Assembly: GCA_008107755.1 (NCBI GenBank)
Contig: VIRH01000097.1
Coordinates: 1 to 64,000 of the forward strand
Length of the DNA: 64,000 nucleotides
DNA from: Rhodobacterales bacterium
Lineage (GTDB): Bacteria > Pseudomonadota > Alphaproteobacteria > Rhizobiales > Stappiaceae
Direction of reading: 5' to 3'
Part shown: piece after piece, positions 1 through 8,122 of the stretch
How positions within the stretch are numbered: the first letter of the stretch is position 1
Layout of the letters: every line of letters starts with the position of its first letter
The notes under the pieces: generated by a model
Seen by the model: only the letters and a program-made list of their open reading frames with translations
Told to the model about the DNA's origin: nothing
Database searches by the model: none
Made by a program: the position numbers and the translations under genes

Positions 1-12
1 TATAAGAGACAG
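1..12. other. Sequencing adapter remnant (Tn5/Nextera mosaic end)
   Basis: The first twelve bases, TATAAGAGACAG, are identical to the 3' end of the 19-bp Tn5 mosaic end used in Nextera tagmentation adapters. They sit exactly at the sequence edge and are followed directly by normal high-GC coding DNA of the dsbB gene. I read them as untrimmed adapter and not as genome sequence. Confidence 0.9.
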
Positions 13-313
13 GGCCGGCCCAGACCCCCCATTCTGCCCCGGCCTGATAGATACCAAGCCCTGATCCATAGGCGAAGACCACGGCCACAACCAGCAGCAC
101 GAGGCTCGCAAGCCCTGGCCGCTTCGTCACCTGAAGGAGAAGGGCGAGTGCCGTCAGCGGAAGCCCCACGTAATAGGGCACACGCTGCTCAAGGCACAGT
201 TTGCAGGGCAGATACCCGCCGAAAACCTGGAAGCCCCAGGCGGTTGCGATTGCCGCAAGGCCGCCGAAAAAGACAAGGGCGGTCAGGTTTCTGGCAAGCG
301 TGTCTCGGGTCAT
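13..313 (-). CDS. dsbB: Disulfide bond formation protein DsbB family, 3' truncated
   Basis: The reverse strand encodes a hydrophobic N-terminus followed by the DsbB signature CKLCLEQRVPYY. This holds the periplasmic CxxC pair that passes electrons from DsbA to quinone. Further membrane segments follow, ending in an AGAEWGVWAGP stretch that corresponds to the loop before the second cysteine pair in the family. The ATG at 311-313 gives MTRDTLARN at the N-terminus. The 3' half is missing because the contig ends there, and the last codons before the edge are adapter. It lies downstream of a DedA-type membrane gene on the same strand with a 39-bp gap, so the two may be cotranscribed. Confidence 0.85.
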
Positions 314-352
314 CAGTCACTCTCATTGCGCCGGTCGGTGCCGGAAAATCGG

Positions 353-931
353 TCAGATAAAGCGGAGCAGAACGAATCCGCCGATCAGCAGCACCACGAA
401 TATGGTGAACATGAGGCCGAGGCGCTTCTCGATGAAATCCCTGATCGGTGGGCCGAAGAAATAGAGCAGCGCCGAAACGACGAAGAAGCGGATTCCGCGG
501 GAGACGACGCTCGCCGCGATGAACACCGGCATGCTGAGACCGAGTGCGCCCGATGCGATCGTGATCACCTTGTAGGGAAAGGGCGTCAGCCCGGCGATGA
601 ACACGAACCACCAGCCGTAATCGTGATAGATCGCCGAGAATTCTTCGACATAGTCCATCTTGCCGTAGAAAGTCAGGATCGGCACGGCGATCTGTTCAAA
701 CAGGAACATTCCGATCAGATAACCGAGGATGCCGCCGGCAACCGACGTCAGCGTGCACAGCAGCGCATACCACCAGGCCTTCTCGCGCCGGGCGATCACC
801 ATTGGAATGAGCAGAATGTCGGGCGGGATCGGAAACACCGAACTTTCGACAAACGAAACGGTTCCGAGCGCGGCAGGCGCGCGGGGTCCGGCGGCAAGGG
901 ACAGGGTCCAGTCGTAGAGGCGTCTGATCAT
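353..931 (-). CDS. YqaA-type DedA/SNARE-associated membrane protein
   Basis: A 192-residue integral membrane protein with the family core: an SFVESSVFPIPPD-like motif near residues 27-40, several hydrophobic helices, and a GLTPFPYKVITIASGAL segment typical of the YqaA branch of the DedA family. DedA proteins are linked to membrane homeostasis and some flip undecaprenyl phosphate or phospholipid. The substrate of this branch is unknown. The start at 931 (MIRRLYDW) is chosen over upstream codons because GGGAAG sits about five bases before it on the reverse strand. It is probably in one transcript with dsbB. Confidence 0.85.
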   Translation of the reverse strand: MIRRLYDWTLSLAAGPRAPAALGTVSFVESSVFPIPPDILLIPMVIARREKAWWYALLCTLTSVAGGILGYLIGMFLFEQIAVPILTFYGKMDYVEEFSAIYHDYGWWFVFIAGLTPFPYKVITIASGALGLSMPVFIAASVVSRGIRFFVVSALLYFFGPPIRDFIEKRLGLMFTIFVVLLIGGFVLLRFI

Positions 932-1234
932 GGCGCTTCCCATAGACGCTGCGGCGCGAAAAGTCACCTGAGGAAATGCGAATGCGTGCGTGCGGACATT
1001 GCACGCATCAGGCACATGGCGGCGGCGTTGTTCCAAGACGGCTCCGAAGTGGATTTCGGTCAAGACAATCAGTGTGCTTTTGGAAGAAGCGCCCTGTAAT
1101 CTTCAAAAACCCGCACAACTGACGGCGCCTCCACACTTCCGCGCCGGGTCAAAAAAACTGAACGCCCCCCGAAGACAACGGCCGAAGGCATCCATAAAAC
1201 GGGATCATGTCGGAACGCGAACGCCGGAGACGGA
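932..1234. other. Divergent intergenic region between DedA and LysR genes
   Basis: About 300 bases without a convincing gene. It must carry the promoters of the leftward DedA/dsbB unit and the rightward LysR gene. The only structure I see is a perfect 8-bp inverted repeat, ATGCGTGC at 982-989 and GCACGCAT at 1001-1008, with an 11-base spacer close to the DedA start. I cannot assign it to a regulator. Confidence 0.4.
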
Positions 1235-2143
1235 ATGGAATTTACAGCACTCAGGTATTTTCATGAGGCGGCGCGCACCGGGTCCATTCGGCGCGCGTCC
1301 GAAATACTGCATGTGACGCCCTCCTCGGTAAGCCGAGCCGTTTCCGCGCTGGAGCATGAATTTGGCGCCCCGTTGTTCGAGCGAGGGGCCAAGGGCGTGA
1401 CGCTCACGGCCGCGGGCACCCTGCTGGCGCGCCAGACAGGTAGCATGTTCCGGAATCTCGACAGGGTGCGGGACTCCATCGACGATCTGCGCGGGCTCAA
1501 TCGGGGCAAGGTCATTCTTTATGGCGCGGAGGGATTGGTGGCAGAGTTCCTGCCCAGGGTGATCCATGATTTTCGCGCCCGCCACCCGCAAATCGGGTTT
1601 GATATCCATTTTGATTCAACCGATGCCATTGTCGCGGCCGTTCTTGATGACGTTGCGGACATAGGCATCACGTTCAACGGTCCGCAGCGTCTCGATATCG
1701 CGACCCTGGCGGAATACACCGAACCCCTGTGCTGCATTGTCCAACCGAACCACCCGCTCGAGGCGCGTGCGTCAGATGGAGCCGTGAAGCTGGCGGATCT
1801 GGTCGACATGCCATTGGCTCTTCCCGAAACGTCGTTTGGCATGCGCCGGATGGTAGACAAGGCCTTTTCAGGCGCCTCCTCTCGCCCCAGGATCGTGATC
1901 AACACCAATTCCCTGGAATTGACCAAGCGGGTGGCAATGGAAGGCGATGCGGTGGCCTTCATGCCGACCTTCATGGTTCGGGACGAGATTGCCGCGGGAC
2001 GCCTTTCAGCGCTTCGGGTTCTGGATCCCGCCTTTCAGGAGGCCAAAGTCAGCCTCTGTGTGCACCGTGATCGGGAGCTGTCCTTCGCGGCCAAGGCGCT
2101 CGTCGAGACACTTTCACGGCACTTTCGAGACTTGCAAATGTGA
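1235..2143 (+). CDS. LysR-family transcriptional regulator
   Basis: A 302-residue protein. The N-terminal winged helix-turn-helix (residues about 2-60) has the standard ALRYFHEAARTGSIRRASE and SSVSRAVSALE recognition pattern, followed by the linker helix and a periplasmic-binding-protein-like effector domain. Length is typical of the family. It lies 169 bp upstream of, and on the same strand as, the ABC/Rut-like operon, so it is the likely regulator of that operon, although LysR genes are more often divergent from their targets. The effector is unknown; given the neighbours, a pyrimidine breakdown product such as a ureido acid is a reasonable guess. Confidence 0.9.
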   Translation: MEFTALRYFHEAARTGSIRRASEILHVTPSSVSRAVSALEHEFGAPLFERGAKGVTLTAAGTLLARQTGSMFRNLDRVRDSIDDLRGLNRGKVILYGAEGLVAEFLPRVIHDFRARHPQIGFDIHFDSTDAIVAAVLDDVADIGITFNGPQRLDIATLAEYTEPLCCIVQPNHPLEARASDGAVKLADLVDMPLALPETSFGMRRMVDKAFSGASSRPRIVINTNSLELTKRVAMEGDAVAFMPTFMVRDEIAAGRLSALRVLDPAFQEAKVSLCVHRDRELSFAAKALVETLSRHFRDLQM

Positions 2144-2187
2144 CAAATGCGACTGGCGGGCAAGCGCGTTTGACTGACGGCCGCGGA

Positions 2188-2237
2188 GTTGCGTTTCGCG
2201 CAACAGCGACATGTTCAAACGGCACTTTTTGCGCAAC
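2188..2237. promoter_or_regulatory. Candidate operator with repeated TTGCG/CGCAA motif before the ABC-Rut operon
   Basis: GTTGCG and CGCAAC form a perfect inverted repeat (2188-2193 and 2199-2204, spacer TTTCG), and a second TTGCGCAA palindrome lies at 2229-2236. Both sit in the 169-bp gap between the LysR gene and the substrate-binding-protein gene. Spaced dyads of this kind are what a LysR-type regulator binds, so this is a plausible site for the adjacent regulator. No binding data are implied. Confidence 0.5.
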
Positions 2238-2312
2238 AGGCTGCTGCTAGGCTTCCAGGTGATCCGGTGAGGTACCGAAGGCATCACCGAGCAAATCAAG
2301 GAGCCTGGATAC

Positions 2313-3323
2313 ATGCATAGATCCCACAGCAGACGCAGCGTCTTGCTTGGCCTGGCCGGCACCGCCGGCGCGCTGAGCCTCGGCCTGCCGCGGGCAGCTC
2401 TTGCTGCCCCGGTGGCCCGGATTTCCGAGGCGATCCACCTTGGGCTTTACATGCCTGTCTATGTCGCCATCGACAAAGGCCTTTTTCAGGATCAGGGTCT
2501 TGGCACGGACCTTAAGTCGGCCGGCGGCATCGCACAGCCGGTTTCGGCATTGCTGTCTGGCGCCGCCGATTTTGCCGTCACCGGAACCGGCATGTCGATC
2601 AATGCCACGGTCGAGGGCGCCCAGATGGTCAACGTGGCCAAGATTGCCGGGCAAATTTCCGTCTGGATTCTGGCCAGGAAGGGGACGAGCTTCAACGGCC
2701 CCGAGGACTTTGCGGGCAAGACAATTGCAACACTCAAATTCCCGTCGAATACCTTCACCACGCCGACATATGCCATGAAGCTGGCGGGCCTCGATCCGGA
2801 AAAGGACGTCAAGTTTCTGCAGCTTCCCTTTGGCGCGCAGCTGCAGGCCGTCGCCGACGGCCGCGCGGATTTTGCGACCGTGTTTGAATGGGATGCCTCG
2901 ATCGGGGCCACGCAATTCGATCTCGACGTGGTCTATTCGCTTGGCGAGGCCCTTGGACCCGCAGTGTTTTCCTCCACCTTCGTGACCCGGGACTTTATCG
3001 AAAAGAGCCCCGAGACAGTGCAGCTCTACTGCAACGCCATCGCTGCGGCGGAGAAACTGCTTCATGAGGACGAGTCGGTTTTCGTCGATGTCGCGACGAA
3101 GCAGTTCCCGCAGGTGGATCCCGCCGTTATCGCCGCGGCGCACTCGCGGTTTTTTGGCAGCGTTCCCTTGGTACCCAGAAACCCCATCATCAGCGAAGAC
3201 GAATGGAACACATTGGTTGCCCATGAAGACGGGGCCGGCACGCTACGCGCCAACCTGCCGTTCGCGGACATGGTGGACAACAGCTTCGCGGTCAAGGCGA
3301 CCAGGGAGTTCGGCCTGTCATGA
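2313..3323 (+). CDS. ABC transporter substrate-binding protein (NMT1/SsuA-like, Tat signal)
   Basis: A 336-residue exported binding protein. Residues 1-32 hold a twin-arginine signal (HSRRSVLLG followed by a hydrophobic run and AALAAP). The mature part has the NMT1/THI5-like pattern, with [21 protein letters not shown] near the start and a DFAVTG segment later. This family delivers small organic compounds (sulfonates, nitriles, pyrimidine precursors) to SsuBC-type transporters. AAGGAG lies nine bases before the ATG. It is the first gene of a six-gene operon, and its stop overlaps the rutB start by ATGA. With RutB, C and D in the same unit, a pyrimidine or ureido compound is the likely cargo. 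Confidence 0.88.
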   Translation: MHRSHSRRSVLLGLAGTAGALSLGLPRAALAAPVARISEAIHLGLYMPVYVAIDKGLFQDQGLGTDLKSAGGIAQPVSALLSGAADFAVTGTGMSINATVEGAQMVNVAKIAGQISVWILARKGTSFNGPEDFAGKTIATLKFPSNTFTTPTYAMKLAGLDPEKDVKFLQLPFGAQLQAVADGRADFATVFEWDASIGATQFDLDVVYSLGEALGPAVFSSTFVTRDFIEKSPETVQLYCNAIAAAEKLLHEDESVFVDVATKQFPQVDPAVIAAAHSRFFGSVPLVPRNPIISEDEWNTLVAHEDGAGTLRANLPFADMVDNSFAVKATREFGLS

Positions 3324-4015
3324 CGAGTGAAACAGGGATGCGGAAGGTCAGTCTGCCCGCGCTGCCGGAAGCGGTGGCGCTAGACCCGGCCTCAACCGCG
3401 CTGATCGTTGTGGACATGCAAAATGCCTATGCTTCGCACGGCGGCTATCTGGACCTTGCGGGATTCGATCTGACGGGCATCGACACGGTCATCGCCAATG
3501 TCGCCGACACAATGGACCTGTGTCGCGCGGCCGGCATTCAGGTGGTTTGCCTTCAAAACGGCTGGGACCCGGATTATGTCGAGGCCGGCGGGCCGCTGTC
3601 CGCCAATCAGGCAAAATCGAACGCGCTGCGCGTCATGCGGGAGAGGCCAGAATTGGAGGGGCAGCTGCTTGCGAAGGGCGGCTGGGACTATGCTCTGATC
3701 GATGCGATCAAGCCGAGGGACGGCGATATCGTCGTCCCGAAGTCCCGCTACTCGGGCTTCGTCGGCACTCCGCTCGATTCCATATTGCGCTCGCGCGGGA
3801 TCAGGACGCTGCTGGTTTGCGGCGTTGCGACAAATGTCTGCGTGGAAGCGACGATCCGCGATGCCTTCGGACTCGAGTACCACCCCGTCATGTTGCAGGA
3901 CTGCTGCCTGCAGGCAGGCCCCTCTTACCTGCAAGAGGCCAGCATCTTCAACATCCAGAAATTCTTCGGTTGGACCACAACGCTCGAGGCGCTCGCCAAG
4001 ACCCTAGCCGATTGA
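3320..4015 (+). CDS. rutB: RutB-like ureidoacrylate amidohydrolase (isochorismatase fold)
   Basis: A 231-residue cysteine hydrolase that matches E. coli RutB along its whole length from memory, including the [34 protein letters not shown] and [13 protein letters not shown] blocks. The catalytic triad of the family is present as Asp32, Lys141 and Cys174 (in VATNVCVEA). RutB hydrolyses ureidoacrylate or its peracid to aminoacrylate, carbamate and ammonia in the Rut uracil pathway. It overlaps the upstream binding-protein gene by four bases. The partner RutA, which makes the substrate in E. coli, is not in this operon. Confidence 0.9.
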   Translation: MTSETGMRKVSLPALPEAVALDPASTALIVVDMQNAYASHGGYLDLAGFDLTGIDTVIANVADTMDLCRAAGIQVVCLQNGWDPDYVEAGGPLSANQAKSNALRVMRERPELEGQLLAKGGWDYALIDAIKPRDGDIVVPKSRYSGFVGTPLDSILRSRGIRTLLVCGVATNVCVEATIRDAFGLEYHPVMLQDCCLQAGPSYLQEASIFNIQKFFGWTTTLEALAKTLAD

Positions 4016-4038
4016 GCACAACAGCCCAGGAGACACCT

Positions 4039-4428
4039 ATGTTCACCCCCATTTTCCCCAAAGGCGCCCCGAAACCCATCGCCCCCTTTGTGCCGGGCAG
4101 CCGGGTCGGCGACACGGTCTATGTGGCCGGCATTCTCGCGCTCGGTCAAAACGGCGAGAGCCTGCATGAAGGCGATGTCAAGGCGCAGACGCGCTACGTG
4201 ATCGAAGAGATCAAACGTGTGGTCGAGGCCGCTGGCGGAACCCTTGCCGATGTCTGCTACAATCAGATCATGCTTAAAAACCGCTCCGACTACGCGGCTT
4301 TCAACGAAGTCTATGCCGAGTATTTCGGAAGCAATCCTCCGGCCCGCTATTGCATCATTTCCGAACTCGTCCGCGACGAGCTTCTGGTCGAGATCGCGTC
4401 TACCGCCTATCTCGGCGCGGTGGAATGA
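4039..4428 (+). CDS. rutC: RutC-like 3-aminoacrylate deaminase (RidA/YjgF family)
   Basis: A 129-residue YjgF/RidA-fold protein. The start APIAPFVPGSRVGDTVYVAG-type region, the KAQTRYV block and the C-terminal PARYCI...LVEI pattern correspond to RutC, which speeds removal of the amino group from 3-aminoacrylate to give malonic semialdehyde. The RidA fold places the active sites between subunits of a trimer. CAGGAG lies eight bases before the ATG. It follows rutB by 23 bp, and its stop overlaps the start of the permease gene in an ATGA arrangement, so translation is probably coupled. Confidence 0.88.
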   Translation: MFTPIFPKGAPKPIAPFVPGSRVGDTVYVAGILALGQNGESLHEGDVKAQTRYVIEEIKRVVEAAGGTLADVCYNQIMLKNRSDYAAFNEVYAEYFGSNPPARYCIISELVRDELLVEIASTAYLGAVE

Positions 4429-5270
4429 GTATGGGTGCAGAGGCAGACCCCTCTAGCCCTGACGCGTTGCGAACCGGGGTCGAGAACCGGAAACCAGCCG
4501 GCCGGAGACGTCGTTTCCGGACCGGCAGGCTTCATATTCTTGCCTGTCAGATCGCTCTTCTGCTGGGTATTCTTGCTCTCTGGCAGTTGGGTCTGACCCT
4601 CGGCTGGCTCAAACCCTACGTCTATGGCACTCCGCTCGGCGTCATCAAGTCGTTCGCAGAACACATCGCCGACGGCACGTTGCTGCGCCACTTCTGGGTC
4701 ACCGGCCAGGAAGTCGTGATGGGGTTCGTCATCGGTTGCGGATTTGGCAGCTTTGCCGGGCTTTTGCTCTGGCTGTCGCCCCTGTGGGCGAAGATCCTGC
4801 ATCCCTACATGATCGCGCTGAATGGGGTGCCCAAGATTGCCCTCGCACCGCTGATCATCGTCTGGTTCGGCCTCGGCATGGAAAGCAAGGTCGCCATAGC
4901 AGCGATCATAACCTTCATCGTCGCCTTTCTGCAGGCCTACAAGGGCACGCAGCAGGTGGATCCTGACCTGATCCGGCTGATGAAGTCCCTTGGAGCGACG
5001 CCGTGGCAGACATTCCGCAAGATCGTGGTCCCCGGCAGTGTGCCCTGGATTGTCTCGGCCCTGCGCCTGAACGTGGGCTTTGCCCTGATCGGTGCTGTGG
5101 TCGGTGAATACATCTCCGCCGAAGAAGGCCTGGGATACATGGTCTATTACGCCGGACAGCTCTACGACCTGAACACGGTCTGGGTCGGCATTCTCAGCCT
5201 GATGATCATGGCGCTCATCCTGGAAGCTGTCGTCGCCCGCATCGAGCAATTCCTGGATATGGAGGTCTGA
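4425..5270 (+). CDS. ABC transporter permease (SsuC/TauC type)
   Basis: A 281-residue binding-protein-dependent permease with about six membrane segments and the cytoplasmic EAA loop (KSLGATPWQTFRKIVVPGSVPWI region) that docks on the ATPase. A charged, arginine-rich N-terminal tail of about 35 residues (RRRRFRTGR) precedes the first helix. I place the start at the ATG at 4425, which overlaps the rutC stop as ATGA; an earlier in-frame ATG would lie deep inside rutC. It belongs with the binding protein at 2313 and the ATPase at 6071 in one importer. Confidence 0.88.
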   Translation: MSMGAEADPSSPDALRTGVENRKPAGRRRRFRTGRLHILACQIALLLGILALWQLGLTLGWLKPYVYGTPLGVIKSFAEHIADGTLLRHFWVTGQEVVMGFVIGCGFGSFAGLLLWLSPLWAKILHPYMIALNGVPKIALAPLIIVWFGLGMESKVAIAAIITFIVAFLQAYKGTQQVDPDLIRLMKSLGATPWQTFRKIVVPGSVPWIVSALRLNVGFALIGAVVGEYISAEEGLGYMVYYAGQLYDLNTVWVGILSLMIMALILEAVVARIEQFLDMEV

Positions 5271-5273
5271 TCA

Positions 5274-6074
5274 ATGGGATTCGTGACCCTTCCCGACAAC
5301 GAACAGCTCTACTACGAGGAGCACGGCCTGGGCCGTCCGCTGATAATGGTGGCGGGCCTTGGCGGTGTGGGCGCCTACTGGGCGCCCCAGCTGGACGCCT
5401 TTGCCAGCCGGTTTCGGGTGATCCTGCATGACCACCGCGGTACCGGGCAATCCAGCCGCTCCCAGATCGACTACTCCGTCGCGCAGATGGCGGAAGACAC
5501 GCTCTGCCTGATGGATGCGCTGGGCATCGAGCAGGCCGACTTCATGGGCCATTCCACAGGGGCGGCGATCGCCCAGGTCATCGCTGTCCGACATCCCGAA
5601 CGTCTTGGCCGGATTATCCTTGCATCGGGATGGACCAGGGCCGACGGATTTTTCCGGCGCTGCTTCGAAGTGCGGCGGGAAATCCTGCGCGTCTCGGGGC
5701 CAGAGGCCTATGTCAGGGCAACCCCGCTGTTCCTGCATCCAAGCTGGTGGATCCGCGACAACATCGAAACCATCGAACGCGGAGAAAGCGCGATCTACGG
5801 CGGCAACCACGATGTCGGCATCATGACCAGCCGCATCGATGCGCTGCTGGCATTCGACATGACCGCCCATCTGCCCGGTATCGAGCATGATGTCCTGGTC
5901 ATGGGCGTTGCAAACGACCACCTGACACCGGCCTATTTTTCGGAAGAGCTTGCGGCCGCCATACCGAATGCGCGGCTCTCGATCATGGCTGATGGCGCCC
6001 ATGTTGCCTCCCAGCTTCTGCCCGATGAGTTCAACGCCATCGCCATGGATTTTCTAACGGGAACCGCATCATGA
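5274..6074 (+). CDS. rutD: RutD-like alpha/beta hydrolase
   Basis: A 266-residue alpha/beta hydrolase whose blocks line up with RutD: VAGLGGVGAYWAPQLDAF, a DHRGTGQSS turn, YSVAQMAEDT, FRRCFEVRREIL and PLFLHPSWW. The nucleophile elbow is GHSTG; E. coli RutD, as I recall it, reads GHALG at this place, so the serine here may mean real hydrolase activity. RutD is proposed to speed hydrolysis of aminoacrylate or carbamate in the Rut pathway. It lies between the permease and ATPase genes of an importer, which ties the enzyme to the imported compound. Confidence 0.85.
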   Translation: MGFVTLPDNEQLYYEEHGLGRPLIMVAGLGGVGAYWAPQLDAFASRFRVILHDHRGTGQSSRSQIDYSVAQMAEDTLCLMDALGIEQADFMGHSTGAAIAQVIAVRHPERLGRIILASGWTRADGFFRRCFEVRREILRVSGPEAYVRATPLFLHPSWWIRDNIETIERGESAIYGGNHDVGIMTSRIDALLAFDMTAHLPGIEHDVLVMGVANDHLTPAYFSEELAAAIPNARLSIMADGAHVASQLLPDEFNAIAMDFLTGTAS

Positions 6075-6856
6075 TGAGTGGCCAGGAAGCCGTACTGTCC
6101 GCCAACGCGGCACGCGTCGTCTACAACGAAGACAGCGACGCACCCGTCGAGGCCGTGCGCAGCATAACGCTTGATCTGCGCAGGGGCGAGATCCTTGCCC
6201 TGGTCGGTCCATCCGGCTGCGGCAAGACCACACTGTTCAACGCGATTGCCGGACTCATCCCGTTACAGGGCGGGACTGTGGAAGTCGGCGGAACCCAGGT
6301 CGAGAAAGCCAATGGCCATGTCGGTTACATGCTTCAGAAGGACCTGCTTCTGCCTTGGAGAACCGTGATCGAAAACGTAACGTTGGGTCTGGAAATCCGG
6401 GGGCGGCACAAGGCTGAAGCGCGCCGGATCGCGCTGGATCTGATCCGGCGATACGGTCTCGCCGGATTTGAAAACTCGAAACCGTCCGGCTTGTCCGGCG
6501 GCATGCGGCAGCGTGTGGCCCTGATGCGAACGCTGGCGTTTGAGCCCGAGGTGATCCTGCTGGACGAACCGTTTTCAGCGCTGGATTTTCAGACACGGAT
6601 CCTGTTGCAGGCTGACGTGAAAAGGATCATTCGCGAGCAGGAAAAGAGCGTGATCCTGATCACGCACGATATTGGCGAGGCGATTTCAATGGCAAACAGG
6701 ATCGTCGTCCTGACCAATCGCCCGGCCACGGTGAAGACCATCCATGAGGTTCCATGGGGCGGAGAGGAAACCGATCCCCTGACGATCCGGGATCTGCCGG
6801 ATTACCAGCACATGTTCTCGGCGATCTGGCAGGAACTGGAACTCGCGCCGCATTGA
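6071..6856 (+). CDS. ABC transporter ATP-binding protein (SsuB/TauB type)
   Basis: A 261-residue ATPase with all nucleotide-binding motifs: Walker A GPSGCGKTT (about residue 45), Q-loop in MLQKDLLLPW, signature LSGGMRQR, Walker B VILLDEPFSALD and an H-loop in ITHDIGEA. These sequences are typical of the nitrate/sulfonate/bicarbonate import ATPases that partner SsuC-like permeases. It overlaps rutD by four bases (ATGA) and is the last gene of the operon. Confidence 0.9.
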   Translation: MMSGQEAVLSANAARVVYNEDSDAPVEAVRSITLDLRRGEILALVGPSGCGKTTLFNAIAGLIPLQGGTVEVGGTQVEKANGHVGYMLQKDLLLPWRTVIENVTLGLEIRGRHKAEARRIALDLIRRYGLAGFENSKPSGLSGGMRQRVALMRTLAFEPEVILLDEPFSALDFQTRILLQADVKRIIREQEKSVILITHDIGEAISMANRIVVLTNRPATVKTIHEVPWGGEETDPLTIRDLPDYQHMFSAIWQELELAPH

Positions 6857-7091
6857 TCGGGCACGGTGCATGGCTCGCAAACATATACTTCAGGGACCGG
6901 GGGACACAGCTGCCACCGCAACGGTTCAAACTGAAGTTGGGCCTCGACCGCGATGAGGAAGCGCCTGGCTTCTGTCCACACAGTTCGTTTTGCGGAAAGT
7001 GCGTACCGGTGCGTTTTTGTGTACCAGCATGTGCTACGGTCGCATCCTCTCAAGAGAAAGCCGAGGTAGAACAATAGCTTGAAAGCTCGAG

Positions 7092-7176
7092 TGGTGCCCC
7101 CCGCCGGAATCGAACCGGCACTCCCGAAGGAACGGGATTTTGAATCCCGCGCGTCTACCAGTTCCGCCAGAGGGGC
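7092..7176 (-). tRNA. tRNA-Leu (anticodon CAA)
   Basis: The reverse strand folds as a class II tRNA: acceptor GCCCCTC paired with GGGGGGC, an anticodon arm CGGGA-TTCAAAA-TCCCG with anticodon CAA, a variable arm around TTCCTTCGGGAG, a T-arm with GGTTCGATTCC, and an encoded 3' CCA (7092-7094). The long variable arm and the CAA anticodon identify leucine. Confidence 0.96.
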
Positions 7177-7323
7177 AACTGACACCGGAAGGCGTCCGTA
7201 TCATGGGGCTATGCGCGATGCAAGTGGTTAAAGCGCCCCGCGGCGTAACCCACCGAAAAGCCCCGGAGCGTCCCGTTCAGCCCTGTCCGGAACCAGCCTG
7301 CAGAATTCCGAAAACCTGACAAA

Positions 7324-7363
7324 TGCACCAATAACCGGTGCACTGAAAAGGTGTTACCTTCAG
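7324..7363. repeat. Paired dyads upstream of the cupin gene
   Basis: Two dyads follow one another about 90 bp before the cupin start: TGCACC/GGTGCA with a 7-base spacer (7324-7342), and AAGGT-GTT-ACCTT (7348-7360) flanked by CTG and CAG. They could be an operator or a leader hairpin. Nothing in the sequence names the regulator. Confidence 0.3.
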
Positions 7364-7449
7364 TTGAAACGGCGGCATTCATCCTTTCCTTAACCCGACA
7401 TCAACGGGACGCCCTGCAATGTCGCAGGAAAGCAGTTGAGGGATGAGTG

Positions 7450-7998
7450 ATGTCGTCTACTGAGAATGATGGTGAACTGTCGCAGGCTGACGTGAAAAGG
7501 CTTCTCGGCTTTGAGGATACCCTGCTTCCGGAGCAGACATCCGCCGCGGCACCTGTCGCCGGCATCTTTTCTCTTGCGCATCTCGACAAGAGCGCCCTTG
7601 CCCCCTCCCCCATTGACCCTTCCTGGATTGTCGAAGGAAACCCGGAAGCGCGCTGCCGGAACCTTTCGCGCATTGCGGACGACTGGACGGTGGTCGATCA
7701 CTGGTCCTGCACCGCGGGCAAGTTTCGCTGGCATTACGGCTTTGACGAAACCATCCTCATCCTGGAGGGCGAAGCCCGTATCACCGACGACAACGGCACG
7801 CTCTATCATGCCACACCGGGCACGACCCTGTTCTTCCCGAACGGGTCGGCCGCGAACTGGCATGTGCCCGTTTACGTACGCAAGGTCGCCTTCAACCAGC
7901 GGCATGTCCCCTCGGTCTTTCACAAGGCTCTGCGTGCAGTTTCCAAGCTCTACCGCATGGCATTTCGCGGCCTTGGAGCATCTGCGCCCGCTCGGTAA
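7450..7998 (+). CDS. Cupin-domain protein (DUF861/EutQ-like fold)
   Basis: A 182-residue protein with a single C-terminal cupin barrel. The sequence WHYGFDETILILEGEARITD, followed by a PGTTLFFPNGS turn, is the conserved motif of the DUF861 cupins (ureidoglycine aminohydrolase-like). The first 50 residues are not conserved in anything I recognise. The start at 7450 has GAGGG seven bases upstream; a GTG three bases earlier is also possible. It stands alone between a tRNA and a CYTH-CHAD gene, so the substrate cannot be inferred. Confidence 0.75.
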   Translation: MSSTENDGELSQADVKRLLGFEDTLLPEQTSAAAPVAGIFSLAHLDKSALAPSPIDPSWIVEGNPEARCRNLSRIADDWTVVDHWSCTAGKFRWHYGFDETILILEGEARITDDNGTLYHATPGTTLFFPNGSAANWHVPVYVRKVAFNQRHVPSVFHKALRAVSKLYRMAFRGLGASAPAR

Positions 7999-8122
7999 AA
8001 CGCGGAAATTGCTGCGACTTTCACAACGGATCCCGCTGGCTGGATTTTATTAGCCCGCTAACAAAAGCGCAAAATGTGCGCATTTTCTGGACAAGAGTTT
8101 TACCGTTGTCTAGAAACGGCTC

